Assembly (NCBI RefSeq): GCF_016802725.1
Contig: NC_052666.1
Coordinates: 1,931,501 to 1,995,500, forward strand
Direction: 5' to 3'
DNA length: 64,000 nucleotides
From: Solenopsis invicta
Taxonomy: Eukaryota > Arthropoda > Insecta > Hymenoptera > Formicidae
Shown here: piece by piece, positions 12,051 through 21,140 of the stretch
Layout: every line of letters begins with the position of its first letter
Position numbering within the stretch: position 1 is the stretch's first letter
Notes under the pieces: model-generated
Databases searched by the model: none
The model's input: only the letters and a program-made list of their open reading frames with translations
What the model was told of the DNA's origin: nothing
Program-made: the position numbers and the translations under genes

Positions 12051-12350
12051 CAGGGTGTTTCAAACCACCCGTACACCCCTTTTCTCTTCGCAGGATTAGG
12101 ACCAATCAAAAATATGTTCAGACGAAAGTTGTAGGGTTTCAAAAGATCTATTCAATGATCTTATCAGTTTGACCTTGGATGGCGTCGCCAAGGTCAGATC
12201 GAAATCACATTAAGTTTTTTAAATGGAACACCCTATTTTTGATTCCAGATTCTAATAGCTGGTGTCAAGACCTTTCCAAAACACTATAAGAATGTTTATT
12301 TTCGTTGACTACTTTCCCAGTTGTGCGGCTTGAAAGTTACACTACCGCCA
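12051..12350. repeat. Left 300-bp terminal inverted repeat of the DD41D element
   Basis: Inverted copy of 14139-14438 with only a few mismatches by eye (for example AAACC versus AGACC near the tip). The innermost shared block is ACACTACCGCC. Confidence 0.92.
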
Positions 12351-12609
12351 GCATCAGCATTACTCAAGATGTACCATGTGGTGGTTACTTAGTTGGATTT
12401 AATCTTGTGTGTGGGTGTGTGCATACGTGCATGCGTATGTGTATGGGGGAGGAAAAGGGTAGTCAAAGTTTTATGTACTCTGCTTTTGTTTATTAATTGG
12501 ATTGATTATGTTTGATGATCAATCATGTCCAGATTGACTGTATGCATTTTCCCGTGCTTAGCATTATCCAGAATGAACGACGTGGACGTGACGAGAATTT
12601 CATCCCATT

Positions 12610-12814
12610 GGGGTGCTTGATTCACGTGAGTCCCCTTGCCTCTCACGTTTGGGGTGCTTGATTCACGTGAGTCTCCTTGCCTCTCACGTTTGGGGTGCTT
12701 GATTCACGTGAGTCCCTTTGCCTCTCACGTTTGGGGTGCTTGATTCACGTGAGTCCCTTTGCCTCTCACGTTTGGGGTGCTTGATTCACGTGGGTCCCCT
12801 TGCCTCTCACGTTC
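12610..12814. repeat. 41-bp minisatellite, five copies, each with a CACGTG palindrome
   Basis: Five head-to-tail units start at 12610, 12651, 12692, 12733 and 12774, each beginning GGGGTGCTTGATTCACGTG. Four carry the 8-bp palindrome TCACGTGA; the last has TCACGTGG. Each unit also has a CTCTCACGTT block. The array sits inside the DD41D element just downstream of the transposase stop codon. Units are contiguous with no spacers, so it is not CRISPR-like. Confidence 0.95.
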
Positions 12815-12838
12815 GGGAATGAATGAGTGTATGTTTTG

Positions 12839-13858
12839 TTAAGCGACTAAATGTTCAAAGTGAGCACCATTCTCTGCGATGCAAGCATCAACTCTATTTT
12901 GAAAATCATTGGTTGCTCGAAGAATTTCCTCGGCACGTAAGGATCGAATTGCTTCACTTATTCTACGAATCATATTATCCCTCGTAGTCGGACGTTCATG
13001 ATAGACCAAGTTTTTTATCCTTCCCCAGAAATAATAATCAAGGACGGTGAGATCTGGTGATCGGGGTGGATAATTGATTGGAGCGTATTTGCCTATCCAC
13101 TTGTCGGGGAACATAGTATTTAATGCCGCACGAGCAACTCTCGATGTATGAGACGGACATGCATCTTGTTGGAACCACATGTTCAGGCGCAATTGCAGAG
13201 GAATATTTTCTAGTAAGACAGGAAGATCTGTCATTATCAAGGCGGAATATCTATCACCGTTTAGATTTTCGTCAAAGAAAACAGGACCTATGATTTGACT
13301 TCCAATAATTCCACACCAAACATTGACTTTCCAAATGGTTTGATCTACTTCTCTCAACCAGTGAGGATTATTTTGTGCCCAATAACGAGAGTTCCAAGTA
13401 TTAACAGATCCATTACTTTTAAGTGTACATTCGTCAGAAAATAAAATTTTCAAGTGGAAATCAAGTGGTTGCTGTCTTATAAAGTTGCAAAATACAAGTC
13501 TCTGTCTAATATCGTTATAATTTAACGCTTGATGAACAGACATTCTGTAAGGGTGAAATTTGTTATTTTTTAGAATGCGCCAAACACTGATTTTACTAAC
13601 ACCAGAATCTTGTTCTCGTCGTCTTAAAGAATCATAAGGGTTCAATTCTGTCGATGCAAGAATTTCCACTGTTCTTTCATTCATAATCGGACGACGAATT
13701 TGTGTACCTTTGTTATGTTGAGGCTGAACGACACCTTTAATTTTGATTCGTTTAGCCAAACGTGAAAAAACATTTTGCGAGTGAGGAGTCCGATCAGGAT
13801 AACGTTCCCGCCACAATCTTTCCGCTGCAATGAATGTACCTCGACACTCACCTAAATC
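12839..13858 (-). CDS. DD41D mariner-like transposase
   Basis: A clear open frame encodes about 325 residues from 13816 and remains open upstream to a TAG near 13873. The upstream codons (LGECRGTFIAAERLW) look like the expected first helix. No ATG is visible there; a CATAG just upstream could be a 3' splice site, or the start has been lost. The N-terminal half is helix-turn-helix DNA-binding sequence. The catalytic triad is seen in ILFSDECTLKSNG (D1), WFQQDACPSHTS (D2) and SPDLTVLDYYFW (D3). I count 41 residues between D2 and D3, which gives the DD41D signature. The ORF ends HFEHLVA at 12839. It would cut and paste the surrounding element at TA sites. The reading frame is intact through the catalytic core, so only the 5' end is in doubt. 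Confidence 0.88.
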   Translation of the reverse strand, partial: DLGECRGTFIAAERLWRERYPDRTPHSQNVFSRLAKRIKIKGVVQPQHNKGTQIRRPIMNERTVEILASTELNPYDSLRRREQDSGVSKISVWRILKNNKFHPYRMSVHQALNYNDIRQRLVFCNFIRQQPLDFHLKILFSDECTLKSNGSVNTWNSRYWAQNNPHWLREVDQTIWKVNVWCGIIGSQIIGPVFFDENLNGDRYSALIMTDLPVLLENIPLQLRLNMWFQQDACPSHTSRVARAALNTMFPDKWIGKYAPINYPPRSPDLTVLDYYFWGRIKNLVYHERPTTRDNMIRRISEAIRSLRAEEILRATNDFQNRVDACIAENGAHFEHLVA

Positions 13859-13866
13859 TACATCCT

Positions 13867-14132
13867 ATGCAAATAACAATATGTATAAAATCACGAGTTA
13901 GACATCGTTACGCAGAAAACCGCGCTCGTTATTGCTCGTGTGCTACCGTTAAAGTAATAATGTAATTACATAATATTATGACATACATATGTATGTGACT
14001 ATCTACGGTCGCGACAGCTAACTTTCACGATTTTTCATGATCTGTTTTTGTTGGCCCGGCTCGCGTGTTTACTTTCTTTGTGTCGGCTGCACGGCTTTCT
14101 GCGTAACGCGTGATTTTATATTGTTATTTACA
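13867..14132. repeat. Internal inverted repeat next to the transposase 5' end
   Basis: The left block (13867-13923, containing AAATAACAATAT, AAAATCACG and TTACGCAGAAA) recurs inverted at 14092-14132 (TTTCTGCGTAACGCGTGATTTTATATTGTTATTT). This leaves a loop of about 170 bp. It may be a nested small foldback insertion or a subterminal repeat of the transposon. It lies where the transposase start codon is expected. Confidence 0.6.
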
Positions 14133-14138
14133 TGGTGT

Positions 14139-14438
14139 TGGCGGTAGTGTAACTTTCAAGCCGCACAACTCGGAAAGTAGTCAACGAAAATAAACTTTCT
14201 TGTAGTGTTTTGGAAAGGTCTTGACACCAGCTATTAGATTCTGGAATCAAAAATAGGGTGTTTCATTTAAAAAACTTAATGTGATTTCGATCTGACCTTG
14301 GCGACGCCATCCAAGGTCAAACTGATAAGATCATTGAATAGATCTTTTGAAACCCTACAACTTTCGTCTGAACATATTTTTGATTGGTCCTAATCCTGCG
14401 AAGAGAAAAGGGGTATACGGGTGGTCTGAAACACCCTG
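14139..14438. repeat. Right 300-bp terminal inverted repeat of the DD41D element
   Basis: Inverted copy of 12051-12350. It ends ACACCCTG followed by the TA duplication. The transposase gene lies immediately inside this arm in the minus orientation, so its promoter presumably lies within or next to the arm. Confidence 0.92.
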
Positions 14439-14439
14439 T

Positions 14440-14495
14440 ATATATGTATATATATATACACACGCACGCACGCACGCACGCACGCGCGCGCGCAT

Positions 14496-14573
<78 letters not shown>
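14440..14573. repeat. TA/(CG)CA microsatellite
   Basis: TATATA, then CACG repeats, a GCGC run, and a long pure CA run ending at about 14571. It abuts the right end of the DD41D element. The short Val/Cys or His/Thr repeat peptides it encodes are not genes. Confidence 0.97.
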
Positions 14574-14574
<1 letters not shown>

Positions 14575-15414
14575 AGATATACGAAAACTCTCATATGCCC
14601 ATATATGGTATAAATCATGTATATTTTATATACAAGTAAAGGAGAATTTTATTATGAGATAGGCTCCTAAATATGAGATAGTGGGATTACTAAACTAACA
14701 ATAAATTTTCCACTATATAGATTTTATAGAAACCCCGTTACCTCAAATTAGAAGCCTATCTCATAATTGGGGATTCTCCTCTTTTTATATAAAAAAATGT
14801 ACATTATTTTGGAAAAATTTGCATATTTATTTCATATTCTATGTATGTACATTCCAGTATCAAAGTATATACATGGATGTACGTACATGACACATATATA
14901 CATAGATGTAGTGAAAATCATATCTTATGTACATAAATGTGTATATACGTACGATTTGCAAAAGTACGTACGTGTGGTAACATTTTGCATACATTGCTTA
15001 TCCCATCAATGTATATTACATAAAAAACAATATACTTACACTGTACATACATGGACGTGTAATATACGAGTACATGGGCGTATATACATTGTATATACTC
15101 CGTATATCTTAATGTTTTGTGGGAGAGAGAGAAAGAGAGTGGGAGACAAAGAGAGAGAAAAATTATTTAATAAAATATTAAATATTAAATATTTGATATT
15201 AAATATTTAATAACTTAATGAAAGTTTATTGAAATATTGAAAATATTAAATTCATACTAAAATTTATTTGATTTATCCTAATATTTACTTATTGCAGTTA
15301 TACATTTAAGCGAATAGTAATAGAGTAAACCCGTATAAACGTGCGGGTTGTCTCCCAAAAAGCTATTTTTTCCCTCCCGAAGCTTTCCGTTTTGTTTTTC
15401 ATCTTTTTACTATA
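14574..15414. other. AT-rich spacer, no gene recognised
   Basis: TA-rich, with many GTACAT/TATACA words and a GAGAGA stretch near 15122-15160. A 147-codon open frame at 14767-15210 has low-complexity Tyr/Ile-rich content and no recognisable motif; I treat it as spurious. Confidence 0.45.
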
Positions 15415-15875
15415 ATTTCTTTGGTAAACTTTTACAAAAAGGGAGCAGTCTTTGACGACCTTGACCTTGACATATGTTATCAATGGGAAGATACTGGGTG
15501 ACATACAAAAGGTTTTATGTAATGTTCACGTTTTATTAAAAAAATATCAGAGAAAGAAAAAATAGTTTTTCTTAATTATATCACTAAATATTTATTTTAC
15601 GAAAAAATGTGTCAAACAAAAAATGAAGTTAGTAATAAGCTCTATAAAAAAGGTCGTATACATTTTTTATCTAACTTCAATATTTTAGTTGTTATAGTAG
15701 AAAAACTGTTTAAAAATAATTTTTTTTTTATTTAGTAGTTTTGTGTGAAAAGTAAATGCTTGGGCGGGGGAGGGTTCCGCTCCTCCCCCGCACCCCCTCC
15801 CCGTATTTTTTCTAACCCAACTCACCTCGTCTCAGTTGGTCTACTAATGTCGGGGTGGATATGGGAGGGGACATT

Positions 15876-15965
15876 CACTAAAAATAAGCAATGTTGCTGA
15901 GAATCATATTTCACTGTAGAAATGTACATTATAAAATGAAAGATCGTAAACGTCAAAGAGTTTTA
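15876..15965 (+). repeat. Inverted partial copy of Merlin transposase exon 1
   Basis: This stretch (AGCAATGTTGCTGAGAA through TTATAAAATGAAAG) matches, in opposite orientation, the zinc-ribbon end of transposase exon 1 at about 16780-16860. It directly adjoins the left terminal repeat. The inverted duplication therefore once covered terminal repeat, leader and the start of the coding region. Confidence 0.75.
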
Positions 15966-16050
15966 CATTACATTTAATTAATTATTTAGTGGATGTATAG
16001 AACTCATAATTTGAAAAAAAGTATATTCGTTTGTTATAATCGTACATTTT

Positions 16051-16977
16051 TTAAAATAAAAATTCTGCAATGTAATGTGTATAATGATAATCTCGCGTGC
16101 CGTATCGTGGAATATTTGCTCTTATTTCCCTCCATAAACGTTCGATATTTTGCGTATGAACGCTAGTTTCGGGATCTACAAAATTATTTTTTGTTAACTG
16201 ACTTATGTCTTAACTCACTTATGATTAACTGACAAATGTATATAATTTTCATTACTCAAAATATTGTAGGCACGCCATTTATCAGTATGGATGATAGAGC
16301 CAGGTGCAACATATTTCTTTATGATGGGCAAAAGAGTTTCTCTGGTTCGATTCGGAACGGGCAAAACAAAAACGTTTTTTGTATGGCGTTCAATACCGCC
16401 AAAAACCCATTGTCCTTTAATGATACGTCCTTTGTTATATTTTCTTTTGCCCACTTTGACTTCGTCTAATTCCACAATTACACCTTCTCCACCATTTTGT
16501 TGACTTGTAATCCATTGTTGAAGTAACTAAAATTTATTTAAATTTTGTTTTATAATAAATATAACTGAATAATATAAAGCAGTATCTTACCTCTCGACAA
16601 AAATTTGTCCAATCAATAACAGTTTTGCTAGAAAGCTCTAATTCGTTCAATAAGAAATGATATCGTGGCGGTGCCATCATTAAAAAGTAAGCAATAAATT
16701 GACACATTTTTGGAAAATTTAAATGCGTTTGTTTGAATCATGTCCCATAAAATGCACTGACTTTGAAATTACATATAATTCTGTGGCGTTTGCGATTTTT
16801 TATTTTATAATGTGCATTTCTGCAGTGAAATATATGGTTCTCAGCAACATTGCTCATTTTCAGTGAATGTTGACATCTTGGACATATTATTTCACTACGT
16901 ACAACATTTTTATTACAAAAAAAATTCCACCAGCGGTCAATATCGTGAGTTAAATGAATTAACTCATGGAAATGCAT
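16051..16977 (-). pseudogene. Merlin transposase (IS1595/ISXO2-like DDE), broken
   Basis: Exon 1 (16977-16591) starts at an ATG and encodes a zinc ribbon (ICPRCQHSL...HCRNAHY). An in-frame TGA stands where family members have Trp (SAFYGT-stop-FKQTH). It continues MCQFIAYFLMMAPPRY and SKTVIDWTNFCRE. A 64-bp intron (16590-16527; GTAAGA...TTTTAG) follows. Exon 2 (from 16526) encodes GVIVELDEVKVGKRKYNKG (first acidic residue), WVFGGIERHTKNVFVLPV, and HTDKWRAYN (second). After YIHLSVNHK the frame is disrupted by a small local duplication near 16195-16235. The sequence then resumes as FVDPETSVHTQNIERLW and PRYGTRDYHYTHYIAEFLF with a TAA at 16051-16053. The order matches the IS1595 domain, so the identification is firm. 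The two lesions make it inactive. Confidence 0.88.
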
Positions 16978-17147
16978 GAGTTACAGAAGTCGAACACGAA
17001 GTTATTTGACTGACTGTCTGACATACACTAAACCGTAAACGAAATCAAAACAACGTATATTTTTCTATTTATAGACTTTCCATGCTTGTACTAAATAGCT
17101 ACACAAAACAAGGTCCACTCCCCCCCCCCTTGTTTTGGGAGCGAAAC

Positions 17148-17153
<6 letters not shown>

Positions 17154-17197
<44 letters not shown>
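17154..17197. repeat. (CA)n microsatellite
   Basis: Pure CA run inside the right half of the Merlin element. Confidence 0.97.
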
Positions 17198-17201
<4 letters not shown>

Positions 17202-17814
17202 CGGCTACCCCCTCCCGCACCCATTCCAATGTTAGTGGACCGACTGAGACGAGGTGGGTTGGGTTAGAAAAAATACGATGAGGGGGTGCGGGGGAGGAGC
17301 GGAGCCTCTCCCCCGCCCAAGTATCTACTTTTCACGCAAAACTATTGAGAATTTAAAAAACTTATTTTAAAACAGTTTTTCTACTATAACGACTAAAGTA
17401 TTGAAGTTAGATAAAATATGTATATATGACCTTTTTTTAGAGCTTATCACGAGCTTCATTTTTTGTTTAACATATTTTTTTGTAAAATAAATATTTTCTG
17501 AAATAAGTAAGAAAAACTGTTTTTTCTTTCTGTAATATTATTTTTTTAATAAGACGTGAGCATTACTTAAAACCTTTTGTATGTTGCTCAGTACCTTCCC
17601 ATTGATAACATAAGTCAAGGTCAAGGTCGTCAGAGGCTGCTCCCCTTTTGTAAAGGTTTACCATTTTTTTTTTTTTTTTTTTTTTTTTAGTTTTTAATGT
17701 GGACGATCACAAGTTGTATGAAAAATATTAGACAACTGTGACACTAGTAAAAATGACATAAAATGTATTTCGTATTTGTTTTGTTTTAAACTTTATGTAA
17801 ATATAATTCTATGT

Positions 17815-18190
17815 GTCAAGTGCAAATGCATGACAAAGTACTGCACTTGTTGATATATGTTACGCATAAAAGTAGGTCACTTTGACATTCTTGCCAATAA
17901 CAATTGATTAACGTAAAATGAAACGAAATGAAATGAAATTCATGCTCTTAACGAACGGTCGCACAGCGGGATACACCTAATGTGTCGACGGGTGCAAATG
18001 CATGACTATGTATTGCGTATCGTACTGCATTTTTGCATTTTTTATAGTTGTACAAAAATAATTTTTAAAATTTTATTTGCAAAATTATTTGACGTGTCAA
18101 TGAGTGCAAATGCATCATGATGCAGTGTACTCGTTGATACATGTTGCATATCAAAGGTGCACTTTTCATGCAGTTGTCATTACACATTTT
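17815..18190. repeat. Three diverged repeats around GTGCAAATGCAT
   Basis: GTGCAAATGCAT occurs at about 17819, 17992 and 18104. Two copies are followed by CGTTGATA or TGTTGATA and ATGTTACG or ATGTTGCA blocks. The units are roughly 110-170 bp and strongly diverged. No coding function is seen. Confidence 0.5.
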
Positions 18191-18664
18191 TATTTATTTT
18201 AAGCTAGTATACATTTTATTACTTTTTATGTTCCCGCTAGAAATAATGCTCGAGTAAGGTCAAGCGAGTTATTTCGTCTATTTTTAATAGTGTCTGATAA
18301 TAATAAAACGTGTTCCTACCTTTCTCAAACGCCGGTATCGCTGTTATCGTATCCATATCGCAGGATCGAAAGACGCTATCAGCTGATTTGCATTTACGTC
18401 CGGCCCACACGTGCATTGGTCAAACGTTGCAATAACACGTAAAAAACAGAAAAAGAGCAGCAACTGGAGACAAAGGTAAGAGAGTAGACCATTAATAATT
18501 TAATAATGTTGCGGCTGGCGTCTTTACATAAAATGTTATTAAAAATCGAATCACGATGAAAAACTGACGTACACATACGCGCAAATCACACGTACATACA
18601 CTGACATACGTTACATCGTTTTTATATGAAAATTTATATAATCAAACCGGGAAACTCGGGAGAG

Positions 18665-19415
18665 GAACTACATGTTTTTCGGTGAGAAATCGCACCTTTC
18701 AATACATTTTTATTTATTTAATGTCCAATGGATCTTTGCTTCATTGCTTTTTTTACTGTAATTCAGTTACGAAGTATGTCAAGGGTCATAGTGTGATTCC
18801 ACTGTTTTGTGATATTATTGTCGAATTTGTGTTTATTATCATGTTTTTAAACGTACAATGTTTACTAAGTAAGCCTCGTTTCGTTCAACAACATTTTACA
18901 AAGTTTTCATACTCATGTATACTTGCTATTTCATAAATTTGAAACAGTGGATGTATATAGGTGAAAATTTTAATCGACAGCTTTAGGAACAAACGGGGTT
19001 ACTATATTCAACATTACATTTAAAAACATTGTAATGAACACAAATTGTACACTGATAATATCACATAACAATGGAATCATATTATCACTCTTGAGTCTCT
19101 GCGTAACTGAATTTACAGTGGAAAAAGCAGGGAAACTAAGTTCCATCGGCCGATACTTGAATAAAAATATATTGAAAAGTGCGGATTGTCGCTGAAAACA
19201 TGTAGTTTCTCGCCTGATGTGCCTGCTTTCACGAGTCACTTTTCACCTGGAAACTTTGAGATATATGATCAATTATCTACATTGTCGTGCTTCCAATGCT
19301 TCGTTGGCTTACCTTTGATGAAATTTCCGTTCTTTATCACGTTTTTAAACGTACAATGTTTACTACGGAGGTCACGTTTTGTTTGTAAATATGCACATTA
19401 TATTTTTTAAACATG
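18665..19415. repeat. Foldback pair plus a third direct copy
   Basis: The segment 18665-18900 (CTACATGTTTTTCGGTGAGAAATC ends) is repeated inverted at about 18975-19205. A partial third copy lies in direct orientation at 19200-19400. All share TTTTTAAACGTACAATGTTTACTA or a close variant. Matching open frames appear on both strands as a consequence. No transposase is present, so it is probably a degraded non-autonomous element. Confidence 0.6.
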
Positions 19416-20566
19416 TCTAAAGTATAAAATAATGTAAATTGAAAATTTTTTTTTATTGTCCTATACTTTTATTACTATTGTGTAATAATATTTTTAATAC
19501 TAATATTAAGATATTTGATATTTTATTTTTAAAGTAATAGAATCATTTTTGTACTTAATGTTTTAACTTTATCAAGTACCAAGTGTAGTACCAATTCTAT
19601 GACTTTAATGAACATAATTTCTCTCCATCCAATTGCACCATCCATGATCCATTTTGCGTCGTTTCAGTTGCTTGTACTTATTTTTTTCATTTTGACAATG
19701 TTTGCATCGTCAATGATAATGAATATTAGCATTTTTTTATTTTTTTGTGTTTTTTGTTAGAGTCGGAGAGGGGGTTTGCCCCCTGGACTTCCCCTTCCAC
19801 GCTCCACACCTCAGACTCCGTAGTCGCTTCACTTCGCTAGCACATCATTCTTTACTATTGTCTTTACTATTTACTATTATGCTTACGTTCACGTTCAATA
19901 CGACAATATTACTACAAAACATTTTTCTCTGTGTAAAATTCGTTTTGCGGCATACCGCGAAATATCGTATGCTCTCGCTTTCCCTGCAATGCCGCAAAAT
20001 TATGTATTTCCTTAGCGTATGATATTGTGTGCACCGTCAAGCCGAGCACGTTCTTGACCTCGCGCGCTGCGTTCGATACTCGGATGCGCTACGCGCGTTT
20101 TGCTACGCATCGTACAGGTTGCATTGTCCTCGCGCGACAATGACCAAGCTCGACACAGGATACGCGATAAACTATTTTCTCTATACCTATACCCTATACC
20201 TATACTTCCGATATCATTGACAACTTCTAACGAGTCCACTTTTCAAGCGATGAGAAACTTGCAATTATTTTCCCAATATTCGATTAACTTAGAAGTATTT
20301 TTCAACCTACAAAAAACCTCGTATTTTTATTTATGTATATACTTCCGATTTCTTCAACGCCTCAAAAAAGACACTTCAAGAGGTCGACAACTTAGACCAA
20401 AAATTTAATTTTCTTAGAAAGCATTGAAAAACTTTGAAAAATATTATACATTTACACCAAACTAAGAAAAATTTTGCAAATTTCCAAAAAACCCCTTATA
20501 TCTACATATGTTAATAGCAAAATCCAAAAAAAAAAAATCTAAAAAAGCATAACTCAACTAAGGATA
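19416..20566. other. Spacer, no gene recognised; short GGGGG/CCCCC hairpin
   Basis: No supported gene. A hairpin GGGGGtttgCCCCC lies at 19770-19783. Similar GC hairpins occur in the Merlin-family arms, but here no other Merlin sequence is evident. The final 100 bp are A-rich and form the target of the LINE insertion at 20581. Confidence 0.45.
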
Positions 20567-20580
20567 GAACCAGAAACGTC

Positions 20581-21140
20581 CCCCGTAGGGGTCTGGAGTC
20601 GTTCCCGGGCCTCCCGAGGCTGCGGATCGACTCCAGATACAGGAATTGGCGTTCCTGCGGTTCCCGAGCTCGCTAGGGGGTCTGTGGTCTCCCGTAGGCC
20701 ACAGATTCAGGGATTTCAGCGACCCTGGCGTCCGAGCTGACATACCGTAATCCGTCACGTGCTGAAATTACGTGCAGGACGGACCGGGGGCCTGGGTTTC
20801 ACCGCCCGGGCTGCGAGGAGTAAACCTCTATAAAAAATCCAAGGGTGGCATTTGGGGCGCGGGATGTCGCTCCGTGTAACAGCGGGGCGGTGTTTCGTGT
20901 CTCAGGCGCCAACGTGTTTATTTGGTTGGCAGTTCGCTGCCGAGGTGGGGGTGCCGGTCCGGGGTGGTCCCTGGCGGGTGCTCGCGTTCGTCTGGGGTCT
21001 CCCCGGACCGTCTCCCCCACCTTGGATGACTCGTCGTCCACAACGGCCTCGGGCCGACGGTCCCCGGACGTCGGCCTGAGTAGGCTCCGGGGCGAGGGTG
21101 AGGTTCCCCTCGTTAAACAAGACCCCACTAATGGAAATTA
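20581..21140 (+). promoter_or_regulatory. 5' leader of the ORF1-only LINE
   Basis: GC-rich leader rich in short inverted repeats (for example CCCCGTAGGGG at the very tip, and CTGTGGTCTCCCGTAGGCCACAG). The element begins exactly at the target duplication with this structured sequence, so I infer that the 5' end is complete and contains an internal promoter, as is usual for LINEs. No specific promoter motif is identified. Confidence 0.4.

Larger units (their letters stand above)
12051..14438 (-). mobile_element. Tc1/mariner-superfamily element, DD41D type, with 300-bp terminal inverted repeats
   Basis: A complete 2388-bp unit. It begins CAGGGTGTTTCAAACCACC at 12051 and ends with the complement at 14438. 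It is flanked by TA at 12049-12050 and 14439-14440, the expected TA target duplication. The terminal inverted repeats are about 300 bp (12051-12350 and 14139-14438), nearly identical, and far longer than the roughly 30 bp usual for mariner. The interior contains a transposase on the minus strand, a 41-bp minisatellite, and a second shorter inverted repeat next to the transposase 5' end. The right end abuts a TA/CA microsatellite. The high identity of the arms argues for recent activity or for recent arm homogenisation. Confidence 0.93.
15423..17662 (-). mobile_element. Merlin-type (IS1595-related) DNA transposon with long inverted repeats
   Basis: The unit begins GGTAAACTTTTACAAAAAGG at 15423 and ends with the complement (CTTTTGTAAAGGTTTACC) at 17662. 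It is flanked by ATTTCTTT (15415-15422) and ATTTTTTT (17663-17670), a possible 8-bp target duplication with one mismatch. Merlin elements make 8-9 bp duplications, but the right flank is a T run, so this is supportive only. The arms reach inward about 450 bp (to roughly 15875 and 17205) and include a GC-rich hairpin block (GCGGGGGAGG...CCTCCCCCGC). The interior holds a spliced, broken IS1595-type transposase. A CA microsatellite has expanded at 17154-17196. Confidence 0.85.

Noticed and set aside
12610..12814. CRISPR-like array
   Set aside because: The 41-bp units are contiguous with no unique spacers and lie inside a eukaryotic transposon.
14317..14618. Open frames of Val/Cys or His/Thr repeats on both strands
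   Set aside because: They are translations of the CA microsatellite and have no independent support.
18682..19410. Similar 80-90 codon frames on both strands near 18.7-19.4 kb
   Set aside because: Their similarity comes from an inverted repeat; there are no domains and no splice context.
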